DNA of 64,000 nucleotides from Tunturibacter empetritectus (GTDB taxonomy: Bacteria > Acidobacteriota > Terriglobia > Terriglobales > Acidobacteriaceae). The position numbers were made by a program, and so were the translations under genes. The notes below the pieces were generated by a model that was not told the origin of the DNA, ran no database searches, and saw only the letters and a list, made by a program, of their open reading frames with translations. Below, piece after piece: positions 50,865-61,172 of this stretch; within the stretch, counting starts at the first letter, position 1; each line of letters begins with the position of its first letter. The DNA lies in assembly GCF_040358985.1 (NCBI RefSeq), contig NZ_CP132932.1, positions 310,001 through 374,000 on the forward strand. Direction: 5' to 3'.

Positions 50865-53813
50865 TTATGGTACGACGTATGCAATCTGTGCACTATGCAC
50901 CAAGGTGCCGCTTATGGCGGTAACCGTAAATGTATAGGTGCCCGGAGAAGCATTTGTCGTCCCAGCAGGAGGTGTAGTCCCGCCGCCTCCACCAGTGGTC
51001 GAGGTATTGGATCCGCAGCCAGCCGCTGTCAGAGCCGAAATCGTAATCACAGCGGCAAGCAGAGCGCCCCAGCGGCGACGACGTGGCAACATCAGCAGAC
51101 ACAATCCAGCAAGCGTAGCTCCAGAGCCAGCTGCATACCATGGCATCCTACCCGCCGGGCCTCGACCGAACGGTTTCAATCCCGGCCGCATTGACCTTGC
51201 GGCTGTCGTCGGCGCAGAAGCAACAACAACAAACGAAGTGGATACGCCGGCCGAAGTAGTGATCGAAACTGGCGACACGGAGAAACTAGGCGTCGCAACC
51301 ATTCCATCGTTATTGGTCGCAGTCAGAGTGACCGAACCCGTAAATCCGTTGACCGGCGTGATCGTAAAAGTAAGCCCCGTGGCTGTAGCCCCAGGCTGTA
51401 CTGAAGTCGACGCACCGCAAGTCGCGGGGGCGAAAGAGAAATCGGGTTTACCCGAAGATGTAGAAGAGACAATATCCACCGCAGCGATCGGCCCATTCGG
51501 ATAAGTATTTGCGTTGATGTTTGGTCCAAGCAGCGTCCCTTTAGACCCCGCATAGTTGCCATCGCCGGAGTAGACCGCGCCGATATTGTGACCACCGGAA
51601 GATAGCGACGAGGTGACAAGACTATAGCTCGCGGTTCCACCCGATAAAATGGCGGTGCCACCCACCACAGCTACGTTATCGACAAAGAACTGAACCGAAC
51701 CTGTCGGTGTCGGACCCGAAGCAGTCCCCGCCACAGTCACGTTGAGCGCCAGAGTACCTGCCGAAACCGCGCAGAGAGAAGCGCTGGTCGTCAGCGCCGT
51801 CGTACTGATGCTCGTCCCAATACCACTACCGGTGCCCGTACCGACTGGCTTTACGCCACTCCAGCCCGTGACCAGGGCATTGATGTCAAAACTGCCGAGG
51901 CCTGTAGCCTGATCATAGCCAGTCCCCGCGGTAAAGCCTGTCGGTTGGCCATTCGAACAGTTCGGTGTCCCCTGGGTGCAAGGAACTGAGTTGTTACCGG
52001 AGATGATGTCGTGAAAAACGCTGCTGTAGGTCGGCCCATTCAGGAAGCCATAGAGCGTTGGTCCTACATTGCCCAGCCAACTCGCTGTCGCGCCTGTCGG
52101 ATTAACTTTCTGCTCGACCAGAGCCAAAATACCTGCAAAGGTTGGAGCAACAAATGAGGTCCCGCCAAACACATTCGGATTACCGTTGGCGGAGAGGAAG
52201 CCGTTGGTGCATGGCGTCTCACCCTGGCCATCGCCCGAGCTGCAAACCAGATATCCATCGTGGATAGCCGCAGCGTTCAGCGCTATATCAGGAAGATCCC
52301 GTGAGGAATCGTTGGGAACGCCCGTGCCAGTCTGCCACGCTGGCTTGGAGAAGAAAGCGCTTGCTCCGCCTCCCCCAGCTCCGCCCCCAGTTCCATCGTT
52401 ATAGCCAAGGCCAGCGCTGGACGTAGTTTCATTCCACGGCTGCTCTGGAATGTACAAGAGAGCGGAGCCGCCGTTGGTTCCATTAGCGCTACTCCAATAG
52501 GTGGCAGGGGTTGCCACATCTCCGCTGAACATCGTCCCGCCGGCAGAGGTAACGTAAGGGGAGCTGGAGGGAAAATCTACGTTGAGTCCCTCTGTCGCAA
52601 GCCCCACCCCGTCGCAGTCGGTAGCACCGGCATCGCCAGAGGAACTAACTACGGTCTGCCCCTGCGCATTCGCCAGCGCCAGCAGATTGTTGTAACTCGC
52701 CAACATAGCCGTGCCCCAACCGCTCTCGCACAAGCCATAGCTGATGGTAATAATCGGAGCGACCTTATTATCGATGGCGTAAGTCAGGGAGTCCGCGAAG
52801 ATGTTATTGCTGCTGAAAACATACAGAATCGTCGCTCCAGGAGCAGCCGCACTCGACCACTCAATATCGAGATGCGCCTCATCGATATCGCTCGCCGAGA
52901 CGCCGGCGTCAGAGCCGCCAGCAGGAATAGCAGACTGCAGCTTTAGATTAATCGCGGGCAAACCAGCCGCCGTGCGGAACTGGGCAATGTTCGCGTCCGG
53001 AAGGACATTGCCCGCATTAAGATCCGTATTTCCCATCACAGCAACTGTCACGCCCGTGCCATTGATCGGCGTGGAAGCCGTAAGCAGAGGATTTTCGTTA
53101 TATATGGTGTAGAAATCAGCCGGCGAAATGTAATGACTCGTCACTCCGCTCAGAGTCTGCGTGTAGTGGGGCTGCGAGGGATCAATCGAAGCAGCACTCC
53201 GCGCGCGCAAGTGAGGCTTCGGCTTGAAGTCATTGAGTCCAACAATGGAAGTCACGACCCCCGCGATGGCAGATGGAAGCACCGGATCGGTGACATTGGA
53301 AAAATGAGCTTCCCCATTGACCGACAGGCTATGAATCGAAGTCCCAAACGCCTGCTGCACCTGCGCAACTGTGCCCGAAAAGGAGATAAAGGTATTGCTC
53401 CGAGCCGCCCGGGTGATCGTGAAGCCCTGACCAGTAAGCCATGTCGAAACCTTGGCAATATCCGCAGCGCTAAGGCCAAAGCGCGCCCCAAACTGCTCCG
53501 GCGTGAGCCACTGGTGATAACTCCCCGAACCGGGGTTTAACTGACTCGCCAGTAGCTGGCTCAGATCGGCCTGCTGGGCCGGCGTCATGCTGAAGCGCAG
53601 TGACATCGACTCAAGCTTCTTGTCCGCGGGAGCGGCGCCAAGATCCGCAGCACGTTGGGCTCGCCCAGTAACAGTTCCGGGCAAAGGAGTCCGCACTCCG
53701 CTGTTGACAGCACTGGCTATTCTGTTTTGAACGGCGGCCTGGCCAACAGGGCTGAACGCGGAGGCAAGGAGGATAACAGGAGCAAACAGTTGAGAGAAAA
53801 GGCGGCTGCGCAT
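50865..53813 (-). CDS. Secreted S53 sedolisin protease with Ig-like C-terminal region
   Basis: 982 residues. Signal peptide 1-27; propeptide about 40-195 (activation domain, typical of S53); catalytic domain about 205-670 with Glu312 and Asp316 (DEAHLDIEW) and Ser553 (GGTSFVAP), plus the oxyanion-hole Asp region ITISYGLCESGWG. After residue 680 come a low-complexity linker and Ig-like beta-sandwich repeats. The C-terminus has a hydrophobic helix preceded by RRRR (LPRRRRWGALLAAVITISALTAAGCGS) and a short beta tail, an unusual C-terminal anchor. Acidic-pH protease; probably on the cell surface. Confidence 0.92.
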   Translation of the reverse strand: MRSRLFSQLFAPVILLASAFSPVGQAAVQNRIASAVNSGVRTPLPGTVTGRAQRAADLGAAPADKKLESMSLRFSMTPAQQADLSQLLASQLNPGSGSYHQWLTPEQFGARFGLSAADIAKVSTWLTGQGFTITRAARSNTFISFSGTVAQVQQAFGTSIHSLSVNGEAHFSNVTDPVLPSAIAGVVTSIVGLNDFKPKPHLRARSAASIDPSQPHYTQTLSGVTSHYISPADFYTIYNENPLLTASTPINGTGVTVAVMGNTDLNAGNVLPDANIAQFRTAAGLPAINLKLQSAIPAGGSDAGVSASDIDEAHLDIEWSSAAAPGATILYVFSSNNIFADSLTYAIDNKVAPIITISYGLCESGWGTAMLASYNNLLALANAQGQTVVSSSGDAGATDCDGVGLATEGLNVDFPSSSPYVTSAGGTMFSGDVATPATYWSSANGTNGGSALLYIPEQPWNETTSSAGLGYNDGTGGGAGGGGASAFFSKPAWQTGTGVPNDSSRDLPDIALNAAAIHDGYLVCSSGDGQGETPCTNGFLSANGNPNVFGGTSFVAPTFAGILALVEQKVNPTGATASWLGNVGPTLYGFLNGPTYSSVFHDIISGNNSVPCTQGTPNCSNGQPTGFTAGTGYDQATGLGSFDINALVTGWSGVKPVGTGTGSGIGTSISTTALTTSASLCAVSAGTLALNVTVAGTASGPTPTGSVQFFVDNVAVVGGTAILSGGTASYSLVTSSLSSGGHNIGAVYSGDGNYAGSKGTLLGPNINANTYPNGPIAAVDIVSSTSSGKPDFSFAPATCGASTSVQPGATATGLTFTITPVNGFTGSVTLTATNNDGMVATPSFSVSPVSITTSAGVSTSFVVVASAPTTAARSMRPGLKPFGRGPAGRMPWYAAGSGATLAGLCLLMLPRRRRWGALLAAVITISALTAAGCGSNTSTTGGGGGTTPPAGTTNASPGTYTFTVTAISGTLVHSAQIAYVVP

Positions 53814-54023
53814 GGATATTCTTCTACCTTACTACCGGGTTACGGGGTGGCACTGCTGCTCCACACACCAAGATCGACTGGCCCGACGAATCAGAGTGGG
53901 GCTGAGGTACTTGCTTAGACAGACGATAAAAGAAAATGTTGCGTTTACAGAAGGAAAGACATTATTTCGTCTTCCGGTTGTGCCATTTCAGCAAGAAAAG
54001 CTGAAACCGAGAGCCGCGCCTGT

Positions 54024-54770
54024 ATGCCGCAAACCTTCGATCACTCCCCATCCCCAACACGAGGTACACCCTTTATGGATCAAAATGCGACCATAGAGAG
54101 TATGAGCGAACGAGTTTTCCTGAGAGGCAAGGCAATTCTGTTTGATATGGACGGAACGCTGGTCGATTCGACGCGGGTGGTTGAACGTGCCTGGGGATGG
54201 TGGGCCGCGCGGCACAGCCTACCGCTTGAGGAGGTGTTGACCTTCTCGCACGGTCGCCCAGGTAAAGCTACGGTAGCGCATTTCCTGCCAGGGCAAGAGC
54301 ACGCACAGGAGATCGCGGAGCTCTCTCACTTCGAAGAGACGGAAACGGAAGGCATCCTGGCAGTGCCAGGAGCGCTCAAGGTGCTGCAGGCACTTGAAGC
54401 GAACCACCTAACGTGGGCGATTGTGACCTCTGCTTGGCGCAAGCTTACGGAGATTCGCGTGGCTGGTGCTGGCTTGCCATTGCCTGCCATCATCGTGCCA
54501 ATCGACGAAATTCACAACGGGAAGCCGGATCCGGAGGGCTTTTTGCGCGCGGCGGAGTTGTTAGGTGTTGCGCCCGAAGAGTGCGTGGTGTTCGAGGACA
54601 CACGCCCCGGGATCGATGCCGGGCTGAGCGCGGGGATGCAGGTTGTGGGTTTGTCGACGACGTTCTCGGCGCAGCAGTTGAGGCATCGACCGGTGGTTAG
54701 TGACTTTCACGACGTGACGGTATTCCCGGATGGTGAGGGTTTGAGGATTGAGATTGAGGATCGGTCGTAA
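54024..54770 (+). CDS. HAD-superfamily sugar phosphatase (beta-PGM-like)
   Basis: 248 residues; ATGs at 54075 and 54102 are also possible starts. HAD motif I DMDGTLVDST (Asp41, Asp43), a helical cap region including WGWWAARHSLPLEEVLTFSHGRPG, motif II/III IVTSAWRK and GKPDPEGFLRAAELLGVAPEECVVFEDTRPGIDAGLSAGMQVVG. The family dephosphorylates hexose or pentose phosphates; substrate unknown. It is divergent from the sedolisin gene. Confidence 0.85.
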   Translation: MPQTFDHSPSPTRGTPFMDQNATIESMSERVFLRGKAILFDMDGTLVDSTRVVERAWGWWAARHSLPLEEVLTFSHGRPGKATVAHFLPGQEHAQEIAELSHFEETETEGILAVPGALKVLQALEANHLTWAIVTSAWRKLTEIRVAGAGLPLPAIIVPIDEIHNGKPDPEGFLRAAELLGVAPEECVVFEDTRPGIDAGLSAGMQVVGLSTTFSAQQLRHRPVVSDFHDVTVFPDGEGLRIEIEDRS

Positions 54771-54960
54771 GGAAGCGGAAGCGCGCGTTTCACCGGGAAC
54801 AAGATCCGGATTCGGCGCTCCTTGCGAGAAGGCTTCCGGAGTGTAGCCCTACAAAGACAGTACCCTTATATAACTTCCTGGAACTCAGCTCCTTCTCGGC
54901 TGCGAGCAGATAACCGGATGACAGACTTGCTCCTGGTGACAGCAATGTTGGGTCTACCCA

Positions 54961-55010
54961 ATACATAAAACGACCAGCCGAAGAATCAATCGGCTGGTCG
55001 TTTTATGTAT
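54961..55010. terminator. Perfect 21-bp stem terminator before the fad operon
   Basis: 54961-54981 pairs with 54990-55010 across an 8-base loop; the stem ends in ATACATAAAACG/CGTTTTATGTAT, giving U-rich 3' ends both ways. It separates the HAD gene from the convergent end of the fad operon. Confidence 0.88.
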
Positions 55011-55019
55011 CACATGTCT

Positions 55020-56840
55020 CTAAATGGCATACCTTCCAGCCTTCAGGACGTGCTGAGCCACCTGCCGCCTCAGCTTGATCGTATCCGCCGAGTCATGCTT
55101 GGAGAGTCGGCGGAGAATCGTAAGCTGCGTCCGCAGCATGTCCCCCTCAGCTACCGCCGCAATCACCTTCCGCGCCGAAAGCTCCACCGTAGCCATCGCC
55201 TTATCGGCATAGATCCGTGCCATCGCAACCTGCACAGCCGAAGCCTCCGCCGACTGTCCTTCTGCAATCTTCTCCGCCCGCAGAATCGCACTCTCCATCG
55301 CGAACACCTCGATAATCATGTCCGAAATCGCCCCCATCACCTCCTGCTCGTCCGCGATCTGCGTCATATACTTCTGCGTCGCGGCCCCAGCGACAAACAA
55401 CGTCAGCTTCTTTGCGTTCGCCAGCAGGTTGCGCTCCTCACCCAGCGGCCCCTCGCGCTCCACCCTCTCGCTCGGGCCGGACATCACCTCATCCATCAGC
55501 TTCTTGATCGCCGGCATCAGCGCCAGCTTCCCGCTCATCGCCGACTTCATCAGCCAGCCGGTGATAATCAGCCGATTGATCTCATTGGTCCCCTCGAAGA
55601 TCCGATTAATTCGCGCATCCCGATAAGCCCGCTCCGCCGGAAACTCCTCAACATAGCCATAGCCCGCGAAGATCTGCAGCGTCTCATCGACAACCATATC
55701 CAGCATCTCGCTCGCCCACACCTTCACAATCGAGCACTCCACCGCATAGTCCTCAATCCGCTTCTGAATCTCCTTCGTATCGTTCTTATCCACACCCGCC
55801 AGAGCCTTATCAATCAGCCCTACCGTGCGATAACAAACTGCCCCGCCCACAAAAATCCCAGTGGCGCAGTTCGCAATCTTCTCCTGGATCAACCCAAACT
55901 CCGAGATCGACTTGCCAAACGCCTTCCGATCGATCGCGTATCGAATCCCATTGTTAAGCGCCATCCGAGCGCCGCCAATCGCGGCATTGCCCAACTTGTA
56001 TCGCCCCACATTCAGAATGTTGAACGCAATATGGTGGCCCTTCCCCACCTCCCCCAGCAGGCTGCCAACAGGAATCACGCAGTCCGTCAAAATCAGCGGA
56101 CACGTCGAGCTGCCGCGAATCCCCAGCTTGTGTTCTTCCTTCCCCTGCGTAAAGCCAGGCGTTCCCCGCTCGATCAAAAACGCCGTCAGCTTCTCCTTCC
56201 CCGCATCCGGTCCCTCCGGAATCGCGCACTTCGCAAACACCGTAAACAGATCCGCAAACCCCGCATTCGAGATCCACATCTTTTCGCCATTCAGAGTGTA
56301 CGTCTTCCCATCCGGAGACAGCACCGCCTTCGTCTTCGCATTCACCGCGTCCGAACCGCTCGTCGACTCCGACAACGCATATGCCGAAACAATCTCACCC
56401 GAAGCAATCTTTGGCAGATACTTCTTCTTCTGTTCCGCATTGCCGTACCAGACTAGCGGCAGCGTACCGATCCCGGTATGCGCCGAGAACGCCACCGAAA
56501 AGCTGGCCTGCTTCGAGATATTCTCCGCAACAATAGCCGACGTAGCCTTATCCATCTCCAGGCCGCCATACTCCTCAGGAATATCGATCGCGGTAAGCCC
56601 AAGCTCCGCAGCCTCCTTCAGCAGGCGCTTCGTGACCGAAAAATCCTTCGCCTCAATCGAGTCCGACGCAGGCATAATCTCGTTCACCGCAAAGTTTGCC
56701 GTCGTCTCCGCAATCTGTTTATGCTCGTCGGTAAAATCCTCAGGGAAGAAACAATCCGTAGGCGTCGGATCGCTGATAAGAAAGCTGCCACCAGCGATGC
56801 GGGTAGCGGTAGTCGGTTCGGGGGTCGTCATCGTTGCCAT
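55020..56840 (-). CDS. Acyl-CoA dehydrogenase (FadE-like, long form)
   Basis: 606 residues, longer than the ~380-residue short-chain enzymes and like VLCAD/FadE-type proteins. FAD-binding and catalytic regions: EEYGGLEMDKATSAIVAENIS, YALSESTSGSDAVNAKTKAVLSPDGKTYTLNGEKMWISNAGFAD, LNVGRYKLGNAAIGGARMALN, and RIFEGTNEINRLIITG near the catalytic Glu. A C-terminal helical extension follows. It catalyses the first oxidation of beta-oxidation. AAGGAGT precedes the start; last gene of the fad operon. Confidence 0.93.
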   Translation of the reverse strand: MATMTTPEPTTATRIAGGSFLISDPTPTDCFFPEDFTDEHKQIAETTANFAVNEIMPASDSIEAKDFSVTKRLLKEAAELGLTAIDIPEEYGGLEMDKATSAIVAENISKQASFSVAFSAHTGIGTLPLVWYGNAEQKKKYLPKIASGEIVSAYALSESTSGSDAVNAKTKAVLSPDGKTYTLNGEKMWISNAGFADLFTVFAKCAIPEGPDAGKEKLTAFLIERGTPGFTQGKEEHKLGIRGSSTCPLILTDCVIPVGSLLGEVGKGHHIAFNILNVGRYKLGNAAIGGARMALNNGIRYAIDRKAFGKSISEFGLIQEKIANCATGIFVGGAVCYRTVGLIDKALAGVDKNDTKEIQKRIEDYAVECSIVKVWASEMLDMVVDETLQIFAGYGYVEEFPAERAYRDARINRIFEGTNEINRLIITGWLMKSAMSGKLALMPAIKKLMDEVMSGPSERVEREGPLGEERNLLANAKKLTLFVAGAATQKYMTQIADEQEVMGAISDMIIEVFAMESAILRAEKIAEGQSAEASAVQVAMARIYADKAMATVELSARKVIAAVAEGDMLRTQLTILRRLSKHDSADTIKLRRQVAQHVLKAGRYAI

Positions 56841-56881
56841 GGTGTTACTCCTTCTATAGCTTCTACGCTCAAGGTTGCAAA

Positions 56882-57325
56882 CTAATCCACTTCAGCAATC
56901 AGTTCTTCGGGCTTAGTGGCCTTCCATCGAACAACACAATGTTGGCCCTTCCAGCGAAACGTCTGCAGTTGTGCTTCAGCGAGTGATACCGACGGTTGTT
57001 CCACAGTAATCCACCGTTCATGCTCTACACCATCCGAGACATACTTCGCCAGAATTGAAACTTCGTAGAGCGCCGTTTTGCCACCCTTGGCATAGCTCAC
57101 CGTCTGTATCATCTCCGGGCGGACCTCTTCGACAATGGCTGTGGCGCACTTCCAGTGTTGTTGAATCTCTTGATGGTGTCGGTGCTTGATAAAGAAAACT
57201 ACTGCGACAACCACCGCAATCACCGCGACATATCCACTCACTACTCGAATCTGATGCCAGTCACTCCGGCCCGCTGGACGCAATCTGCTCCAGGCTCTTC
57301 GATCCGACTTGGAGTATGTACGCAT
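56882..57325 (-). CDS. DUF3592-like membrane protein in fad operon
   Basis: 147 residues. Basic N-terminus, one hydrophobic helix (30-46, IRVVSGYVAVIAVVVAVVFF), then a beta-rich domain with CATAIVEEVRPEMIQTVSYAKGGKTALYEVSILAKYVSDGVEHERWIT and VRWKATKPEELIAEVD that resembles DUF3592-type proteins. No enzymatic motif. It is wedged 3 bp after fadA and 41 bp before fadE, so it belongs to the operon. Why a membrane protein is in a beta-oxidation operon is unclear. Confidence 0.75.
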   Translation of the reverse strand: MRTYSKSDRRAWSRLRPAGRSDWHQIRVVSGYVAVIAVVVAVVFFIKHRHHQEIQQHWKCATAIVEEVRPEMIQTVSYAKGGKTALYEVSILAKYVSDGVEHERWITVEQPSVSLAEAQLQTFRWKGQHCVVRWKATKPEELIAEVD

Positions 57326-57328
57326 TCT

Positions 57329-58507
57329 CTAACTCAGAGCCTCATAGATCCCAGCCGCTCCCATCCCGCCCCCAACACACATCGTCACAATCCCATACTT
57401 CGCCTTGCGCCGAGGCATCTCCCGCAGCAAAGTAGCCGTCAACTTCGCCCCCGTACAGCCAAGCGGGTGCCCCAGCGCAATCGCGCCCCCGTTCACATTT
57501 ACCTTCGCCGGATCAATCCCCAGCACCTTCAACACCGCCAGCGACTGCGCCGCAAACGCCTCGTTCAACTCGAAGAGATCAATATCCTCAAGCGACAACC
57601 CAGCCATCTTCAGCACCTTGGGAATGGCATGGATTGGCCCAATCCCCATCTCCTCCGGATCACACCCCGCATAAGCGAACGCAAGAAACTTACCCATCGG
57701 CTTGATCCCAAGCTGCGCCGCGCGCTCGGCTGACATCACCACCGCCGCCGCCGCTCCATCGGACGTCTGGCTCGAGTTCCCCGCCGTCACAGTTCCCTTC
57801 GCATGAAACACCGGCTTCAACTTCGCCAGCGCCTCCAGCGACGTATCGGCACGCGGCCCCTCATCCTGCTTGAACGTAGACTCGGTCGTCTTTGCCTTCT
57901 TCCCATTCGGCACAGTATTTGTAACCGTCACCGAAACAATCTCATCGTCGAACTTCCCGGCTGCAATCGCAGCCAGAGCCTTCTGATGGCTCTCATACGA
58001 AAACTGATCCATCTGCTCCCGAGTGATCCCGTAGTGAGTCGCCACCCTCTCCGCCGTCAGCCCCATCGACATATATGACCCAGGATAGTTCTCCACCAGC
58101 CACGGATTCACCGAGATCTTATTACCGCCAAACGGAACATACGACATGCTCTCCGTCCCACCCGCAACAATGCAATCCGCGGATCCGCCACGAATCCGAT
58201 CCGCCGCCAGCGCAATCGACTGCAACCCCGACGCACAGTAGCGATTGATCGTCATCCCCGCAGTCGTAACCGGCAACCCCGCACGGAAGCTGGCAACCTT
58301 CGCCACATTCATCCCCTGCTCTGCCTCAGGCATCGCGCAGCCCAGAATCACATCTTCAATCTCCGCCTTATCAAGCTGCGGAATACGCTCCAAAGCCCCG
58401 GAGATGGCAACGGCAGCCAGATCATCCGGGCGGGTAGTCCGAAGAGTTCCGCGAGGAGCCTTCCCAACAGCGGTACGTACAGCCGATGCAATAATGACGT
58501 CTTTCAT
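57329..58507 (-). CDS. fadA: Acetyl-CoA acyltransferase (thiolase, FadA-type)
   Basis: 392 residues. Nucleophile Cys91 in [13 protein letters not shown], second active-site region [20 protein letters not shown] (His and Cys), and C-terminal [13 protein letters not shown]. It cleaves 3-ketoacyl-CoA to acetyl-CoA in the last step of beta-oxidation. GGGAG lies upstream. Second gene of the fad operon. Confidence 0.94.
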   Translation of the reverse strand: MKDVIIASAVRTAVGKAPRGTLRTTRPDDLAAVAISGALERIPQLDKAEIEDVILGCAMPEAEQGMNVAKVASFRAGLPVTTAGMTINRYCASGLQSIALAADRIRGGSADCIVAGGTESMSYVPFGGNKISVNPWLVENYPGSYMSMGLTAERVATHYGITREQMDQFSYESHQKALAAIAAGKFDDEIVSVTVTNTVPNGKKAKTTESTFKQDEGPRADTSLEALAKLKPVFHAKGTVTAGNSSQTSDGAAAAVVMSAERAAQLGIKPMGKFLAFAYAGCDPEEMGIGPIHAIPKVLKMAGLSLEDIDLFELNEAFAAQSLAVLKVLGIDPAKVNVNGGAIALGHPLGCTGAKLTATLLREMPRRKAKYGIVTMCVGGGMGAAGIYEALS

Positions 58508-58611
58508 AACCCACTAACTCCCGACTTCTGTCTCCGAATCTACTCCGAAGACCGTAGATAAACCCATCTTTTAAGGATGAACTTGTAAACCTGACCGCGA
58601 ACAATGCACTC

Positions 58612-61131
58612 CTAATTCCGCAAAGGCTTGCCCGTCTTCAACGTAAACGCAATTCGCTCCTGCGTCTTCTTCTCTCCACACAACGACAGAAACGCCTCGC
58701 GCTCCAGATCCAGCAGATACTGCTCCGTCACCGGAGTACCCGGCGTAACTTTGCCCCCACACAGCGCATACGCCACCCAGTTCGCAATCTTCGCATCATG
58801 GTCCGAGATGTACTGCCCCTCCCGCATCGTCCACACCGCCAGCTTCAGCGTAGCCAGTGCATTCTCCCCCGGAGCCGCAATGTCAGTCCGAGGTGCAGGT
58901 GCACTATAACCAGCATCAGCGATCGCGCGAGCCTTCGTCTTCGCATCCGTCAACAGCCGTTCGCGATTCATCGTAATGCTGTCCGACTGCTTGAAGAATC
59001 CAAACGAACGAGCCTCTGCCGCACTGGTCGAGACCTTCGCCATCGCAATCGTCTCGAAGTTCTTCTTCAGCGCCTCAAAGATCTCCACGCCCTCGCCACG
59101 GGCATCCGGACGAATGCTCGATCCCGCCTCCACCGACCGGATCGTCATCTCTTTACAGCCGCCGCCACCAGGAATCAACCCCACACCAGCCTCCACCAAA
59201 CCCATATACAACTCCGAATGCGGCTGACGCGCAGCGCCATGAAGCGCAATCTCCACGCCCCCGCCGAGACACATCCCATACGGCGCAACCACCACAGGAC
59301 GCGGACAAAACTTAATGGCCTGCGTCATATTCTGAAACGCCCGCACCGCCATCTCCACCTCATCCCACTCCTCCTCCTGAATCCCAAGAAGAAGCTGCAT
59401 CAGATTCGCGCCCACCGAAAAATTAGTCGAGTCCCCCGTAATAACAAACGCCTCGAAGTTGCCCACCATCTCACTCGTTGGCTTCAGCGTCTGCGTAATC
59501 AGATTGACGATGTCATCGCCCAGCGCATTCATCTTCGAGTGCAACTCAATCCCCGCCACCCCATCGCCCAGATCGATCACCGACGCGCCCGGGTTCTTCT
59601 TCACCACCCCATTCGCCTTCTTGATCACCCCCAGCGAAGTCACGCCCTCCGCCGTCACCACCGGCTTGTACTCCCCGCTGACTGGATCAAAGAACAGCCG
59701 CCCCGAAACCACCGAAGCATCATCCTTGTACCACGCAGGATTCGCCTCCCCATGCTTCTCCGCATAAGCCAGCAACTTCTCCACATTCGCCGAAACCGGC
59801 GCACCCGCAGCCCGCATCTTCTCCGTCGTGGCGCGCACACCCGCAGCATCGAACATCTCAAAAGGCCCAAGCTCCCAGTTGAACCCGGTCTTCATCGCCT
59901 GATCGATCTCAACGATATTGTCCGCAATCTCCGGCACCCGATTCGCACTATACGTAAACAGCTCCGTCAGCAGCGGCCAGTAAAACGCAGCCGCCTTATC
60001 CTTCGTCACATCCGCGTGCAGCAACTGCGCAATCCGAGCAGGCGTCGACTCCACATTCTTCGCCATCTCGATCGCCGGAAACTTCGGCCGCGTGCTCGGC
60101 TTATAGTCCAGCGTCTGCCAGTCCAAAACGTGCCGCAGGTCGCGCCCCTCCGCGTCCTTGCCTTCCTTCTTGTAAAAACCCTGCTTCGTCTTATCCCCGA
60201 GCCACTTCCTCTCGAGCATCTTGCCGATGAAAGGAGCCAGCTTCACCTCAGCGCGCTCATCTTTAATCTTTTCCGCCTGCGCGGAGAAATTCGTAGCCAC
60301 ATGCGCCAGCACGTCTACTCCAACCATATCGCCCAGCCGGAACGTCCCCGTCTTCGGCCAGCCCAATGCCGAGCCCGTCAACGTATCGACCTCTTCAATC
60401 GACAGCCCCTGCTCCTGCATCAACCGAATCGCATTACCCATCGAGAACGTGCCGATACGATTAGCAATAAAGTTCGGCGTATCGTGCGAGTGAACAATCG
60501 CCTTCCCCAGCCGCAGATCGCAGAAGTGCTCCACCGCCGCAATATCCGCCGGGTCCGTATCCGGAGTTCGAATCACCTCCAGCAGCCGCATATACCGCGG
60601 CGGATTGAAGAAGTGCGTTCCAAACCAATGGCGCCGCAGCTCCATCGGCATCCCCTCCACTATCTTGTGAATCGGCAACCCGCTCGTGTTGCTCGTAAGT
60701 ATCGAGTCCTTCCGGCGATGTTGCAGCACCTTCTCCAGCAGCGCCCGCTTGATCTCAAGATTCTCCGCCACCACCTCGATGATCCAGTCGCAGTCCGCAA
60801 TCAAAGCCAGATCGTCCTCGAAGTTGCCAATCGTGATCAGCCGCGCACTCTCCGGCGCATAGAAAGCAGCAGGCTTCGACTTCTTCAACCCATCCATCGC
60901 CGCCAGCACAAACTTGTTTCGCTCCTGCTTCGGCGCACTAGCGTCGATGCCAGGCGGAACGATATCCAGCAGAACCACCGGCAACCCAGCGTTCGCAATA
61001 TGCGCCGCGATACGCGATCCCATGGTTCCCGCGCCAAGCACCGCAACCTTGTTGATCTGTCTGTGATCCCGGGAGGGGCTATGCTTTCCCGAACTCTGTG
61101 GTGTAGGTGCTTCGATGGTGCTGGAAGGCAT
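58612..61131 (-). CDS. 3-hydroxyacyl-CoA dehydrogenase/enoyl-CoA hydratase (FadN-type fusion)
   Basis: 839 residues from the ATG at 61131, which follows GGAG; an ATG 29 codons upstream lacks it and overlaps the promoter. Dehydrogenase first: Rossmann VAVLGAGTMGSRIAAHIANAG, catalytic region SNTSGLPIHKIVEGM, HFFNPPRYMRLLEVI. Then a crotonase domain (IDLGDGVAGIELHSKMNALGDDIVNL, MCLGGGVEIALHGAARQPHSELYMG). This order matches Bacillus FadN, not E. coli FadB (hydratase first). First gene of the fad operon; the operator-containing promoter lies just upstream. Confidence 0.94.
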   Translation of the reverse strand: MPSSTIEAPTPQSSGKHSPSRDHRQINKVAVLGAGTMGSRIAAHIANAGLPVVLLDIVPPGIDASAPKQERNKFVLAAMDGLKKSKPAAFYAPESARLITIGNFEDDLALIADCDWIIEVVAENLEIKRALLEKVLQHRRKDSILTSNTSGLPIHKIVEGMPMELRRHWFGTHFFNPPRYMRLLEVIRTPDTDPADIAAVEHFCDLRLGKAIVHSHDTPNFIANRIGTFSMGNAIRLMQEQGLSIEEVDTLTGSALGWPKTGTFRLGDMVGVDVLAHVATNFSAQAEKIKDERAEVKLAPFIGKMLERKWLGDKTKQGFYKKEGKDAEGRDLRHVLDWQTLDYKPSTRPKFPAIEMAKNVESTPARIAQLLHADVTKDKAAAFYWPLLTELFTYSANRVPEIADNIVEIDQAMKTGFNWELGPFEMFDAAGVRATTEKMRAAGAPVSANVEKLLAYAEKHGEANPAWYKDDASVVSGRLFFDPVSGEYKPVVTAEGVTSLGVIKKANGVVKKNPGASVIDLGDGVAGIELHSKMNALGDDIVNLITQTLKPTSEMVGNFEAFVITGDSTNFSVGANLMQLLLGIQEEEWDEVEMAVRAFQNMTQAIKFCPRPVVVAPYGMCLGGGVEIALHGAARQPHSELYMGLVEAGVGLIPGGGGCKEMTIRSVEAGSSIRPDARGEGVEIFEALKKNFETIAMAKVSTSAAEARSFGFFKQSDSITMNRERLLTDAKTKARAIADAGYSAPAPRTDIAAPGENALATLKLAVWTMREGQYISDHDAKIANWVAYALCGGKVTPGTPVTEQYLLDLEREAFLSLCGEKKTQERIAFTLKTGKPLRN

Positions 61132-61172
61132 GGTCAAAGGCTCCGGCGGGCAGGAATACCCGAACGATGCGA

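Noticed and set aside
55005..56456. 483-codon plus-strand frame antisense to fadE
   Set aside because: Shadow of the acyl-CoA dehydrogenase frame; low-complexity basic protein.
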